64,000 bases of DNA from Methylobacterium sp. PvR107 (GTDB taxonomy: Bacteria > Pseudomonadota > Alphaproteobacteria > Rhizobiales > Beijerinckiaceae), in NCBI RefSeq assembly GCF_017833295.1, contig NZ_JAFIBW010000001.1, positions 310,001 to 374,000 of the forward strand. The letters run 5' to 3'. The position numbers were made by a program, and so were the translations under genes. Numbering within the stretch: position 1 is the stretch's first letter; every line of letters starts with the position of its first letter. Below, one piece after another: positions 28,436 to 37,766 of this stretch. Under the pieces are notes generated by a model, which was not told where the DNA came from, made no database searches, and saw only the letters and a list, made by a program, of their open reading frames with translations.

Positions 28436-29731
28436 ATGAGCTTGACCGAAACTCTGGTCGAGACCGCCGCCCCCGCCGCCAACTCGCCGACCACCGCGCT
28501 GCCGGTGACGACGGCCCCCGGCATCGAGGCGTGGCACGTCGAATCCCCCGTCGTGCCGATGATCGCCCTGGCCTTCACCTTCGAGGGCGGCGCCGCGCAG
28601 GATCCGGCCGGCAAGTCCGGCTGCGCGCAGATGCTGGCGCGGCTTCTCGACGAGGGCGCGGGCGACTTCACGTCCGACCTGTTCCAGGAGCGGCTCGCCG
28701 CCCGGGCCATCGAGCTGTCGTTCCATGCCGGGCCGGACGCGGTCGGCGGCTCGCTGAAGATGCTGGTCAAGCACGCCGACGAGGCGATCGGGCTCCTCGC
28801 CCTGGCCTTGGCCAAGCCCCGCCTCGACCCGGACGCGATCGAGCGCGTGCGCGGCCAGATCATCGCCGGCCTGCGCTACCAGCAGAACGACCCGGGCGTG
28901 CTGGCCTCCCGCCGCTTCTTCAAGGAGGCGTTCGTCGGCCACCCTTACGCCCGCCCGTCCTCCGGGACCGTGGAGAGCGTCGCGGCGATCACCCGGGACG
29001 ACCTCCTGGCGATGCATGCCCGGATCATCGGGCGCGGCCGGGTGAAGGTCGCGGCGGTCGGCGCCATCGGGGCCGAGCAACTCGCCGAGGGACTGAACCG
29101 GGCCTTCGGAGCCCTGCCGGAGGCCGGGGAGCTGAAGGCGGTGCCGCGCACGGAGGTGCACGATCTCGGGAAGCGTGTCGTGGTCGACCTGGACGTGCCC
29201 CAGTCGGTGATCCGGTTCGGCATGGCCGGCGTGCCCTGGCGCGACCCGGACTTCATCCCGGCCTACGTGCTGAACCACATTCTCGGCGGCGGCGCCTTCA
29301 CGTCCCGCTTGTTCCAGGAGGTGCGGGAGAAGCGCGGCCTCGCCTACTCGGTGGGAACCTCGCTCGTCAGCCACCGCTCGGCCGCGATGACCTGGGGCTA
29401 TACCGCCACCAAGAACGAGCGCGTCGGTGAGGCGCTCTCGGTGATCGGCGACGAGATCGGCCGGCTGATCACCGACGGGCCGGACGACGACGAGTTGCAG
29501 AAGGCCAAGGATTACCTGACCGGCTCCTACGCGCTGGGCTTCGATACCTCGACCAAGATCGCCCACCAGCTGGTGCAGATCGCCTTCGAGGAGCTAGGCA
29601 TGGACTACATCGCCCGGCGCAACGCCCTGGTCTCGTCCGTGACCCAGGCGGATATCCGCCGCGCCGCCGCCCGCACCTTCGCGGACGGCAAGATGCTGGT
29701 GGTTGCCGCCGGCCGGCCGGTCGGGCTCTGA
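28436..29731 (+). CDS. M16-family peptidase-like protein, non-catalytic partner
   Basis: 431 residues from the ATG at 28436. The position of the zinc motif reads GCAQMLARLLDEG, so both histidines are lost and the protein cannot hydrolyse peptides by the M16 mechanism. The C-terminal R/Y substrate-binding motif is kept (RLFQEVREKRGLAYSVGTSL). This is the usual split of duties in M16B heterodimers: this subunit binds and positions substrate for the HFLEH-containing partner encoded just upstream. Confidence 0.9.
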   Translation: MSLTETLVETAAPAANSPTTALPVTTAPGIEAWHVESPVVPMIALAFTFEGGAAQDPAGKSGCAQMLARLLDEGAGDFTSDLFQERLAARAIELSFHAGPDAVGGSLKMLVKHADEAIGLLALALAKPRLDPDAIERVRGQIIAGLRYQQNDPGVLASRRFFKEAFVGHPYARPSSGTVESVAAITRDDLLAMHARIIGRGRVKVAAVGAIGAEQLAEGLNRAFGALPEAGELKAVPRTEVHDLGKRVVVDLDVPQSVIRFGMAGVPWRDPDFIPAYVLNHILGGGAFTSRLFQEVREKRGLAYSVGTSLVSHRSAAMTWGYTATKNERVGEALSVIGDEIGRLITDGPDDDELQKAKDYLTGSYALGFDTSTKIAHQLVQIAFEELGMDYIARRNALVSSVTQADIRRAAARTFADGKMLVVAAGRPVGL

Positions 29732-29796
29732 GCGGCAGGGCTCGGAACGCGGGTCCCCCCGCGCCTGAATGTTGATCGCCCGGTGACATCCCGCCC

Positions 29797-29905
29797 TCAT
29801 TCCGGGGCGCCGCAGGCGAGCCCGGAATCGAGAGGCGCCGATGGTGCCCTGTTGGGCATCCGGTGCGTTCTGGATTCCGGGCCCTGCTGTCCAGTCCCGG
29901 AATGC
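29797..29905. repeat. Interspersed repeat, family C (copy 2, paired)
   Basis: In the gene-free gap 29732-30056, 29797-29829 matches the reverse complement of 18663-18695 with a single mismatch. A second, diverged copy (TTCTGGATTCCGGG ... CCCGGAATG) follows in the opposite orientation at about 29869-29903. The pair can fold into a long hairpin between the M16 and dioxygenase genes. Confidence 0.75.
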
Positions 29906-30056
29906 CGGGCTTGTCGCTTCGAGGTGCAGCCTTCTCCCGCGACCTTGGCCGTGGCCTTCCTCGGGAGGGACGCCGGCATCCTGTGAAATGCGGGCTGCTC
30001 GCATCGCCGGCGGTGATCCCCACTTCAGGCCGAGCAGAGTCAACCCCCGGACCGAC

Positions 30057-31007
30057 ATGCAGCTGACCGGCATCCACCATCTGACCGCGGTGACAGCCCA
30101 CGCGGCGGGGAACGTCGCCTTCTACACCGGGACGCTCGGCCTGCGCCTCGTGAAGAAGACGGTGAACCAGGACGACGTCTCGGCCTACCACCTGTTCTAC
30201 GCGGACGGGCTGGCGAGCCCGGGTACCGACATCACCTTCTTCGACTGGCCCGCGCCCCGGGAGCGGCGCGGCTCGAACAGCATCACCCGCACGCATCTGC
30301 GCGTGCCCGGCGAGGGCGCTGTGGCGTGGTGGCACGCGCGCCTGCGCGAGGCCGGGATCGTCGAGGCCGAGCCCGCCCTGCGCGATGGGCGCCTCACCCT
30401 GGATTTCGAGGATCCGGAGGGTCAGCGCCTCGCCCTCGTCGATGACGGGGGCAGCGGCCCGGAGCATCCCTGGGACGGATCCCCGGTGCCGGCCGCCTAC
30501 CAGATCCGCGGCCTCGGCCCGATCCGGCTCGCGGTGCCGGACCCGGCCCGCACCGCGGCGGTGCTGACCCAGATCCTCGGCATGCGCCGCGATCGCGCCT
30601 TCGAGACGAGCGACGGCCCGGTGGAGGTCTACGCCATGGGTCCCGGCGGCCCGGCCGCGGAGGTTCAGCTCCTGGCCGACCGCTCCGCGCCGGCCGGTCA
30701 GGGGGCGGGCGCAGTCCACCACGTCGCCTTCCGCATCCCGGATGCGGATTACGGCGCCTGGGCCGAGAGGCTGACAGCTGCTCGGGTGCCCACAAGCGGC
30801 CCGGTGGATCGCTACTACTTCCGCAGCCTCTACTTCCGCGAGCCCAACGGCATCCTGTTCGAGATCGCCACCGACGGGCCCGGCTTCACCGCCGACGAAC
30901 CACTCGAGACCCTGGGCGCGCGCCTCGCGCTGCCGCCCTTCCTGGAGCCCCGTCGCGCCGAGATCGAGGCCGGGTTGAAGCCGCTTCGACCCGGCAAACC
31001 CGACTGA
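30057..31007 (+). CDS. VOC-family ring-cleaving dioxygenase
   Basis: 316 residues from the ATG at 30057, where the family homology begins ([40 protein letters not shown]); the open frame upstream is repeat DNA. Two glyoxalase/vicinal-oxygen-chelate modules (about 1-145 and 150-300) carry metal-ligand candidates [17 protein letters not shown] and the Glu in [20 protein letters not shown]. Members cleave aromatic or quinone rings with Fe(II); MhqO-like proteins respond to hydroquinones. The specific substrate is not known. Confidence 0.88.
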   Translation: MQLTGIHHLTAVTAHAAGNVAFYTGTLGLRLVKKTVNQDDVSAYHLFYADGLASPGTDITFFDWPAPRERRGSNSITRTHLRVPGEGAVAWWHARLREAGIVEAEPALRDGRLTLDFEDPEGQRLALVDDGGSGPEHPWDGSPVPAAYQIRGLGPIRLAVPDPARTAAVLTQILGMRRDRAFETSDGPVEVYAMGPGGPAAEVQLLADRSAPAGQGAGAVHHVAFRIPDADYGAWAERLTAARVPTSGPVDRYYFRSLYFREPNGILFEIATDGPGFTADEPLETLGARLALPPFLEPRRAEIEAGLKPLRPGKPD

Positions 31008-31326
31008 GCGCACCGCACGAGACCGCGGATCGACGACAACCCTCCCATGTCGGCAGCGATGCTGCAGACATCCCGCGAAGGCGCTAAATATTCGAACGAT
31101 TCCAGACCGTTCACTTCTTCCGTGAGTGTGATCCCGGCACGCCTTGACGGGTGTGCTGCAACTGCGAAAGAAGCAGCGCGCGTGTGTTTATCATCCGGAT
31201 CCGGGCGAGTGCCCTCGCCGAGGATCCTCCCCCGCCCGAGGGGGGCGGCGGGATCCGCCGAACCATGGGCCCCGAATCGCCGGGGCCGTGAGCCGAGCAT
31301 CAGAGGATTCGAGGACTGATCCGTCG
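31008..31326. other. Intergenic region upstream of fpr
   Basis: 319 bases with no credible gene. The part at 31080-31200 is less GC-rich than its surroundings and probably holds the fpr promoter. CGAACGATTCCAGACCGTTC near 31095-31114 gives a loose inverted repeat with CGAACG/CGTTC ends. Confidence 0.45.
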
Positions 31327-32100
31327 ATGAGCAAGTTCTACGAGGAGCGCGTTCTGTCGGTCCATCACTGGACCGACAATCTGTTCTCGTTCCGCACGAC
31401 CCGCGACCCGGCGTTCCGGTTCCGCAACGGTGAGTTCACCATGATCGGCCTCGAGGTCGAGGGCCGGCCGCTGCTGCGCGCCTACTCGGTGGTCTCGGCC
31501 AATTACGAGGAGGAGCTGGAGTTCTTCTCGATCAAGGTTCAGGACGGTCCGCTGACCTCGAAGCTCCAGCATCTGAAGGTCGGCGATCCGATCATCGTCG
31601 GCAAGAAGCCCACCGGCACGCTGGTCCTCGACAACCTGCTGCCGGGCCGGCACCTCTACCTGCTCGGCACCGGCACGGGCCTCGCGCCGTTCCTGTCGAT
31701 CATCAAGGATCCGGAGACCTACGACCGGTTCGAGAAGGTCGTGCTGGTCCATGGCTGCCGTCAGGTGCAGGAACTGGCCTACGGCGAGACCATCACCGAG
31801 ACGCTGCCGCGCCACGAATTCCTGGGCGAGATGATCTCGAGCCAGCTGATCTACTACCCGACCGTCACCCGCGAGCCGTTCCGCAACCGCGGCCGGATCA
31901 CCGACCTGATGGTTTCGGGCAAGCTGTTCGAGGATATCGGCCTGCCGACGATGTCGATCGAGAACGACCGCTTCATGCTCTGCGGCAGCCCCGACATGAT
32001 CCGCGATACCCGTGAGCTCCTGACCTCGCGCGGCTACGAGGAGGGCAACCACGGCGAGGCCGCCCACTACGTGATCGAGAAAGCCTTCGTCGAGAAGTAG
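31327..32100 (+). CDS. fpr: Ferredoxin/flavodoxin-NADP(+) reductase
   Basis: 257 residues from the ATG at 31327, the usual length for the bacterial subclass. The FAD-binding motif is RAYSVVSANYEEELEF (about 50-65), the NADP pyrophosphate motif is GTGTGLAPFLS (about 117-127), and the C-terminus ends AFVEK, characteristic of bacterial FPR enzymes in which the terminal aromatic stacking residue is replaced. It exchanges electrons between NADPH and ferredoxin or flavodoxin, often in oxidative-stress or iron-sulfur biosynthesis settings. Confidence 0.93.
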   Translation: MSKFYEERVLSVHHWTDNLFSFRTTRDPAFRFRNGEFTMIGLEVEGRPLLRAYSVVSANYEEELEFFSIKVQDGPLTSKLQHLKVGDPIIVGKKPTGTLVLDNLLPGRHLYLLGTGTGLAPFLSIIKDPETYDRFEKVVLVHGCRQVQELAYGETITETLPRHEFLGEMISSQLIYYPTVTREPFRNRGRITDLMVSGKLFEDIGLPTMSIENDRFMLCGSPDMIRDTRELLTSRGYEEGNHGEAAHYVIEKAFVEK

Positions 32101-32251
32101 TTTTTTGGGACTTGGCTTCGGTCCGGTGCGGTCCGCTGCGCCGGGCTTTGGTGTGTCTTTTTCCGTCTGTGGAACAACAGTTTAAGACGCAGCGCCACCG
32201 TGCTTGCGCGCGGTGCGAAGCCATCGAGCCGATGCGCAGGCTCCGGACGGC

Positions 32252-32289
32252 CCGCTACCGCGGGTCACTCGCTTCGCCCGCGGTAGCGG
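32252..32289. terminator. Strong hairpin between convergent genes
   Basis: CCGCTACCGCGGG (32252-32264) and CCCGCGGTAGCGG (32277-32289) form a perfect 13-bp stem with a 12-nt loop. It stands between the convergent fpr and AsmA-like genes, so it can act on both transcripts. Neither side has a proper T-run. Confidence 0.65.
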
Positions 32290-32324
32290 CGAACGCGATG
32301 GTCCCCGATCGATCGGTGCCGGCC

Positions 32325-35300
32325 TTACTGCGGGGCCGGCATCCCATCCGCGAAGGGACCACCGCCGGCGCTGAACAACTTGCGCAGGAAGCCCGGGGCG
32401 ATGGCCGAGAGCGGGTTCACACTCACGTCCGGAGAGGCGAGCTTGCCGGAGACGCGGAAATTGACCGCGAACAGGCCCTCATTGTGCCCGCCGCCGAGGA
32501 GGGGCCCGAGCAGCGGCAGCTGCGACGCCACGTTGTTCAGCCCGTAGAGCGGCACGAACGTGCCGTCGATGAGGGTGCGCTCCTGCCCGGTATCGAGCCA
32601 GCCCGACAGGGTGAAGCCCATGGCGGCATTCGAGATCGCCGCATCGCTGAAGGCGACCCGCGTCCCGGTGCGAACGAAATTGGCGCGCATCCGGTCGAAG
32701 GTGACATCGCCGGCCCCGCGGCCCGGGGCGACCCGGCGGCCGCGGGCCGTGTCCGTGTCGCTCGTCTCCGGCCCCTGCGCCATGATGCTCGACAGCGCCG
32801 GCTCGTTGCGCAGGGTGAAGTCGCGGATCTGCACGACGCCGGCTTGCGGACCCTCGTTGAGGCCGATCCCGGCATTGAGCCGCCCCCCATGCATCCGCCG
32901 GTACACGTCGACGAAGCGCAGGGTCGCGCCGGCATCGGCGGAGTCGACGGCGAGCGTCGGCGCGCCGCGGTCGCCCCGCGTGACGGACGCGGCGAACGGC
33001 GCCGATCGGAAGCGTCCGGTGATGTTGGCGCCGCGTAGGGTCTTGCCGTGCAGCGACAGCCGCAGGTTGGCGTTGGTCAGCGCCTCGTCGTTGAATCCGG
33101 TGACGATCGGCACCTGAATATCGGCCTCGACATCCTTCGGATTGGACTCCTTGCCACCCTTCGCGTCCGGCGCACCGAGGGATTTCAGGAACGGCCGCGC
33201 GTCGACCACGGCGCCGCGGACCGCGACCTTGTAGCCGCTGCCGGTCCGGTCGAGGCTCACCCGCAGATCGTCACCGGGCGAGAGCTTGACGTTCGTCAGG
33301 TCCGCCCGCTCCAGGCCGCCGTCCGGTGTGATGGACACGCTTCCGCGCGCCGTCGCCGGCCCGGCGTCGAACGCGAAATCGCGCAGCTCCAGGGTCTGGC
33401 CGCTATCCACGAGCGTGAAGGTCAGCCGGCCCGGCTTGCCGGCGGATTTCGTCAGTCCCGGCAGCATCCCGTCGATCCCGGCCTTGGTGAGATCCGCCTC
33501 GACCCGGATCGGCGGCTTGGCCGTTCCCGGCCGCCCGATCGGCACCACGGCGCGGACCGGGATCGTGCCGGTGAGCTGCGGCGCGGTCGGCAGGCCCTTC
33601 CGGCCGCGCACCGCGTCGTCCAGGGAAAGGTTGACCACCGCCTCGCCCGGCTGCCCGACCTTCGACTGGCGCAGATCGACCGAGACCGGCGCGCCCGCGA
33701 CCCGTCCGTCGCCCTTCAGCGCGAAGGCGCCGCGATCGTACGAAAGGGAGAACCGGCCGGCCTCCAGCCGGTCCTTGCCCATCACCTTGTCGACCGAGAG
33801 GTCGCCCAGCGTGCCGGTCAGCGTCACCGGCAGGTCCGGCAGGTCGGGGATGTGCTTGAGGTCGAGGGGAAAATCGACGCGCAGGTCGGCGCTGCCCTTG
33901 ATCGTGGCGGGGTCGAGATCGACGCTCATCACGGTCTTGAACAGCTTCGCCTGGAGGACGGACGCCATCCCGTCGGCCCCCCCCGAGAGCCGCATGCCGA
34001 TCTGCGCCACCACCCGATCCGGGGTGATCTGCGGGATCACGAAGCTGCCGTCCGTGATCGCGAGCCCGCGCCCGTCCGGACCGTGCACCTCGGCGGTCAC
34101 GTTCCGCACCGTGGTCGAGCGTCCCGTGATGACGCCGACGACGTTGCCCTTGGTCACCGGCGGCGAATCGGCGCTGACGTCGATCGCCGCATTCGAGACG
34201 TGGAAATCGATATGGACCGCGTCGTCCGGTGCCGGATCGCCCCGGGTCGCGGCGGCCAGTACGGTCCCCGACATCTTCACCCGGATGTCGACGGAATCGA
34301 CCCGGCCGCGCCGCAACTGGTCCACCAGATAGGTCCGGGCCGGCGGCGCGATGTGCTCGGGCCAGAGGCGTAAGCCCGTCCGGACTTCGCCGTCATGGCC
34401 GACGATGTGGAGCGTGAGGCCGCCATCGTCGGCGATGGTCCCGATCGTCCCGGTGATCGCCCCCGTCACCCCCGGGGCGGACAGGTTCAGCGCGTCGATG
34501 GCGATACCGCCGTCCCGCCCTGAGAGCTGCGCATCTATCGCGTTGATCTTAACCGGCGCGTCCTGCGGCGTCGCGCCGCGTAAGGTGGCGTCGCGGCTTG
34601 TCAGGGTCGCGGTCCAGGCCGGGTTGGCGCCAGGCGGACTTCCCCTCCACGTGCCCGTCAGGTGCACGGCATTGCCGGCCCCGTGATAATCCATCCCGGT
34701 GAGCGACATGACACGGCCGGCCTCGTCCCAGTCCAGTGCGGCGTCGAGGCTCTCGACGGTGACCGGGTTGAAGTCCTTCTCCTCGATCAGGAATGTGCCG
34801 TCGCCGGTGTGGAGCTTGGCGCTCATCGTCTTGATGCGGCCTGCCGCCAGGCTGACGTCGGCGCGGGCCGAAACCTTCAGGTCCGTGGTCAGCGGCAGGC
34901 CGGACTGGCCTGAGAGCAGCAGGAGGTCGGTCACCGGCAGATCGTCCAGGGTGATGACGCCCGAGCGCTCCTGATTCGCGCCGCCGTCGCGCAGGGAGCC
35001 GCCGAAGCGCCATTCCCCATGCGGCCCGTCGAGTCGCAACTCGAAGTTGCGCGTCCCGTTGACGGGATCACGTCCGAACAGGCCGTTGACCCGCGCGAAG
35101 ACTGCGCGCTCGTGACCGTCCTCGTCGATCAGCCGCAGGCGCGCATCCGTGACCCGGGCGCGGTCGAGAGCGCCGACGACGCCACTCGAATCGAGGACGA
35201 CACCGAAGATCGACGCGATGGCGGCCGAGAGCGGCGAGACGCTGCCGCGCACCCCGTCTACGCTCGGCGGCGTGACCGGCTCGATGTCGACGGGATGGTT

Positions 35301-35759
35301 GGCCTCCGAGGCCGCAAACGCGATGGAGCCGTCCCGGTGCACCAGCGCGGTGGTCTGCGTCTCCCGGAACTCGATCGAGCGCGGCTGCAGATTGAGACGC
35401 AGGAGACTCCAGAGGTCGAGGCTGACCAGCGCCAACGGCGCCCGCACCACCAGGGCGCCCTGGGGATTGCGGATGTCGAGGCCGGAGAAACGCAGGCTGA
35501 GGGCGTTCTCGCGGTCGAGTTCGAGGCTGCTGCCGCGAATCCCGATGCTCCATCCGGGTCCGATCCGCTCGGCCACCGCGGCGGCGACGCGGCGCGACAG
35601 GCCGTCGATCTGCAGCGGCCCGTTCGACAGCCGCACGGCCACGAGGCCGATCCCGGCCCCGAGGAGCAGCATCAGGGCGAGGGCGCTCACGAGGCAGAAG
35701 CCCCCGACGCGACGTGCCCTCCCCCGAGGTCTGCATGCCGACGTTGTCTCGTCCGCCAT
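32325..35759 (-). CDS. AsmA/YhdP-like envelope protein (DUF3971 region)
   Basis: 1144 residues from the ATG at 35759; the frame is open 47 codons further upstream but the sequence there is not protein-like. One membrane anchor at about residues 20-43 (VGGFCLVSALALMLLLGAGIGLVAV) is followed by a very long periplasmic beta-rich chain with repeated short strands, as in YhdP, TamB and AsmA proteins, which form hydrophobic grooves that move phospholipids between membranes. The C-terminal domain (about 930-1130: GFTLSGWLDTGQERTLIDGTFVPLYGLNNV, NFRVSGKLASPDVSVNPLSAIAPGFLRKLF) is typical. It is divergent from the bcp-like gene. Confidence 0.85.
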   Translation of the reverse strand: MADETTSACRPRGRARRVGGFCLVSALALMLLLGAGIGLVAVRLSNGPLQIDGLSRRVAAAVAERIGPGWSIGIRGSSLELDRENALSLRFSGLDIRNPQGALVVRAPLALVSLDLWSLLRLNLQPRSIEFRETQTTALVHRDGSIAFAASEANHPVDIEPVTPPSVDGVRGSVSPLSAAIASIFGVVLDSSGVVGALDRARVTDARLRLIDEDGHERAVFARVNGLFGRDPVNGTRNFELRLDGPHGEWRFGGSLRDGGANQERSGVITLDDLPVTDLLLLSGQSGLPLTTDLKVSARADVSLAAGRIKTMSAKLHTGDGTFLIEEKDFNPVTVESLDAALDWDEAGRVMSLTGMDYHGAGNAVHLTGTWRGSPPGANPAWTATLTSRDATLRGATPQDAPVKINAIDAQLSGRDGGIAIDALNLSAPGVTGAITGTIGTIADDGGLTLHIVGHDGEVRTGLRLWPEHIAPPARTYLVDQLRRGRVDSVDIRVKMSGTVLAAATRGDPAPDDAVHIDFHVSNAAIDVSADSPPVTKGNVVGVITGRSTTVRNVTAEVHGPDGRGLAITDGSFVIPQITPDRVVAQIGMRLSGGADGMASVLQAKLFKTVMSVDLDPATIKGSADLRVDFPLDLKHIPDLPDLPVTLTGTLGDLSVDKVMGKDRLEAGRFSLSYDRGAFALKGDGRVAGAPVSVDLRQSKVGQPGEAVVNLSLDDAVRGRKGLPTAPQLTGTIPVRAVVPIGRPGTAKPPIRVEADLTKAGIDGMLPGLTKSAGKPGRLTFTLVDSGQTLELRDFAFDAGPATARGSVSITPDGGLERADLTNVKLSPGDDLRVSLDRTGSGYKVAVRGAVVDARPFLKSLGAPDAKGGKESNPKDVEADIQVPIVTGFNDEALTNANLRLSLHGKTLRGANITGRFRSAPFAASVTRGDRGAPTLAVDSADAGATLRFVDVYRRMHGGRLNAGIGLNEGPQAGVVQIRDFTLRNEPALSSIMAQGPETSDTDTARGRRVAPGRGAGDVTFDRMRANFVRTGTRVAFSDAAISNAAMGFTLSGWLDTGQERTLIDGTFVPLYGLNNVASQLPLLGPLLGGGHNEGLFAVNFRVSGKLASPDVSVNPLSAIAPGFLRKLFSAGGGPFADGMPAPQ

Positions 35760-35942
35760 CGGGACCCTTGTTCCGGGGGCTCTGCACGCGGAGCCGTCAG
35801 GCGCCGCGGCCGGTGGATCGAAGCGCGCCCACGCTTTACAGCGGTCGCGACTCCGGTTTTGGCTCGGACGTGCCGGGTGCAACCTCGTCATGCCCGGCAC
35901 GCAATCAATTGCACATCATCAATCGGCCGAAAGGAAGGCACG

Positions 35943-36410
35943 ATGTCCTTGTCCGAGGGTGACTTCGCCCCCGATTTCGACCTGCCCGCCTCTGCAGGAG
36001 GCCGGGTCGCGCTGTCCGCGCTCAAGGGTCACAAAGTCGTGCTCTACTTCTACCCGAAGGACGACACGAGCGGCTGCACCCTGGAGGCGCAGGATTTCAA
36101 CGGCCTCCTGCCGGCCTTCGCGGAGGCGGGAGCGCGGATCGTCGGCCTCTCGCCCGACCCGGTGAAGAGCCACGACAAGTTCTGCGGCAAGTACGGGCTG
36201 GCTTTCCCGCTCGCCTCCGACGAGGACAAGGGCGTGCTCGAGGCCTACGGTGTCTGGGTCGAGAAGAGCATGTACGGCCGCAAGTACATGGGCGTGGAGC
36301 GCACCACCGTGCTGGTCGATCGCGAGGGGCGCATCGCGAAGCTCTGGCCGAAGGTGAAGGTGCCGGGTCATGCCGAGACCGTGCTGGAGGCCGCCCGGGC
36401 GCTTCCCTGA
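35943..36410 (+). CDS. Peroxiredoxin, Bcp/PrxQ type
   Basis: 155 residues. The thioredoxin fold begins GDFAPDFDLPASAGG, and the peroxidatic Cys is Cys45 in YPKDDTSGCTLEAQDF. In most Bcp proteins a resolving Cys sits five residues later; here that position is Gln50, and the only other Cys is Cys81 (KFCGKYGL), which may serve instead as in atypical PrxQ enzymes. It reduces hydroperoxides using thioredoxin-like donors in the cytosol. Start ATG and length are standard. Confidence 0.92.
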   Translation: MSLSEGDFAPDFDLPASAGGRVALSALKGHKVVLYFYPKDDTSGCTLEAQDFNGLLPAFAEAGARIVGLSPDPVKSHDKFCGKYGLAFPLASDEDKGVLEAYGVWVEKSMYGRKYMGVERTTVLVDREGRIAKLWPKVKVPGHAETVLEAARALP

Positions 36411-36498
36411 GGCCAGCGGAGGGATCCGGGTCGACGGATCCTCGACGGATCCTTAACCTTACTGCGGATTGAATGACGGCTCCCGCAGGGCCGTCCGG

Positions 36499-37710
36499 AT
36501 GCACGCTCCGAAGATCCTCATGCCGCTTGCACAGGGCCGGGCCGCACCCTGGCTCGCCGCCGGCCTTGCCCTCGCCCTCCTCTGGGCGCTTGGCGCCTCC
36601 TACGTGATCGTGTTCCACGACGACGTGCTCGCCGGGTTCGTGGCCCGGCAGGGCGCGATGCGGGACGCCTACGAGGCGCGCATCGCGGAACTTCAGGACC
36701 TGATCGAGCGCGACCGGCGCGACCGGGCCGGCTCCGAAGAGGGCTTGGCGGACCGGGTCTCGGCGGCGCTGGAGCGCCAGGCGGATCTCGAGCGGCGCAC
36801 GGCGGCCCTCGCGGGTCTCGACCGGCAGAGTCCGACCGATCCGGCAATCACCGGCACGCTGCCGTCGCGCGCGGATGAGGCTGGCGCCGCGCCCGATGAC
36901 GGGCTCCTGCTGCGGCCGTCCGAAGGTCCCGTGCGGTCGCGACCTGACCGTCGCCCCCTGCCCCGCCGAAGCGCGCACGATGCCGAGACCGGACTGGTCC
37001 GCTTGGAGGCGCATCTCGAAGGTTTGCAGGCGGCCCAGGGTGAGCGCCTCGCCCGCCTGGCCGTCCGGATCGGTGACGAGGTCCGGCGCCTGCGCGGGAC
37101 GATCGGCCGTACCGGCCTCGATCTCGGGCGTTTCGAGGCGCCGACGCCGGCCGCCGGCATCGGCGGCCCGCTGGTTTCGCTCGATGCCCAGGCGCTGGAC
37201 GGCGCCGGGTTCGAGGCCGGCCTCGCTCTGGCCCGACGGGCGCTCGGCGACGGCGAGCGCCTGCGCCGGCTCGCCGCCGCGCTGCCCCTGGCGAGGCCGA
37301 TCCGGGGCGAGGCGCCGGTGTCGAGCCCGTTCGGCACGCGTCTCGATCCATTCACCCGCGGACTTGCCTTGCATACCGGCCTCGACCTCAAGGCGGAGTA
37401 CGGCGAGCCCGCCCGCGCCACCGCCGCGGGCCGGGTGACCACCGCGGAGGCCGCGGGGGGCTACGGCAACATGGTCGAGATCGACCACGGTCACGGCCTG
37501 GCCACCCGGTTCGGCCATCTCTCCCGCATCGCCGTGCGCCCGGGCCAGCGTGTCGCGGCCGGCGACGTGATCGGCTTCGTCGGCTCGACCGGGCGGTCCA
37601 CGGGGTCGCATCTGCATTACGAGACCCGCGTCGACGGCGAGCCGGTCGACCCGCAGCGCTTCCTGGAGGCTGGCGCCACGCTGGCGACGGCGCAGCTCGG
37701 GGCCGATTGA
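36499..37710 (+). CDS. M23-family (LytM) peptidase with coiled coil
   Basis: 403 residues from the ATG at 36499; an ATG ten codons earlier is possible. An N-terminal membrane anchor (about 15-40: LAAGLALALLWALGASYVIVF) precedes coiled-coil-like segments (about 55-100 and 160-210). The C-terminal LytM domain (about 275-390) holds the zinc residues in ALHTGLDLKAEYG (H..D) and GSHLHYETRVDGEPVDP (HxH). It is expected to cleave or regulate cleavage of peptidoglycan cross-bridges in the periplasm. Confidence 0.9.
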   Translation: MHAPKILMPLAQGRAAPWLAAGLALALLWALGASYVIVFHDDVLAGFVARQGAMRDAYEARIAELQDLIERDRRDRAGSEEGLADRVSAALERQADLERRTAALAGLDRQSPTDPAITGTLPSRADEAGAAPDDGLLLRPSEGPVRSRPDRRPLPRRSAHDAETGLVRLEAHLEGLQAAQGERLARLAVRIGDEVRRLRGTIGRTGLDLGRFEAPTPAAGIGGPLVSLDAQALDGAGFEAGLALARRALGDGERLRRLAAALPLARPIRGEAPVSSPFGTRLDPFTRGLALHTGLDLKAEYGEPARATAAGRVTTAEAAGGYGNMVEIDHGHGLATRFGHLSRIAVRPGQRVAAGDVIGFVGSTGRSTGSHLHYETRVDGEPVDPQRFLEAGATLATAQLGAD

Positions 37711-37766
37711 TCCCGTCGCCCCAACCCCCGCCCCGTGCTAACTTCGAGTCGCGATCGGAGGCCGCC

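Noticed and set aside
29841..30056. N-terminal extension of the VOC-family dioxygenase
   Set aside because: It is encoded by repeat family C; conserved sequence starts at 30057.
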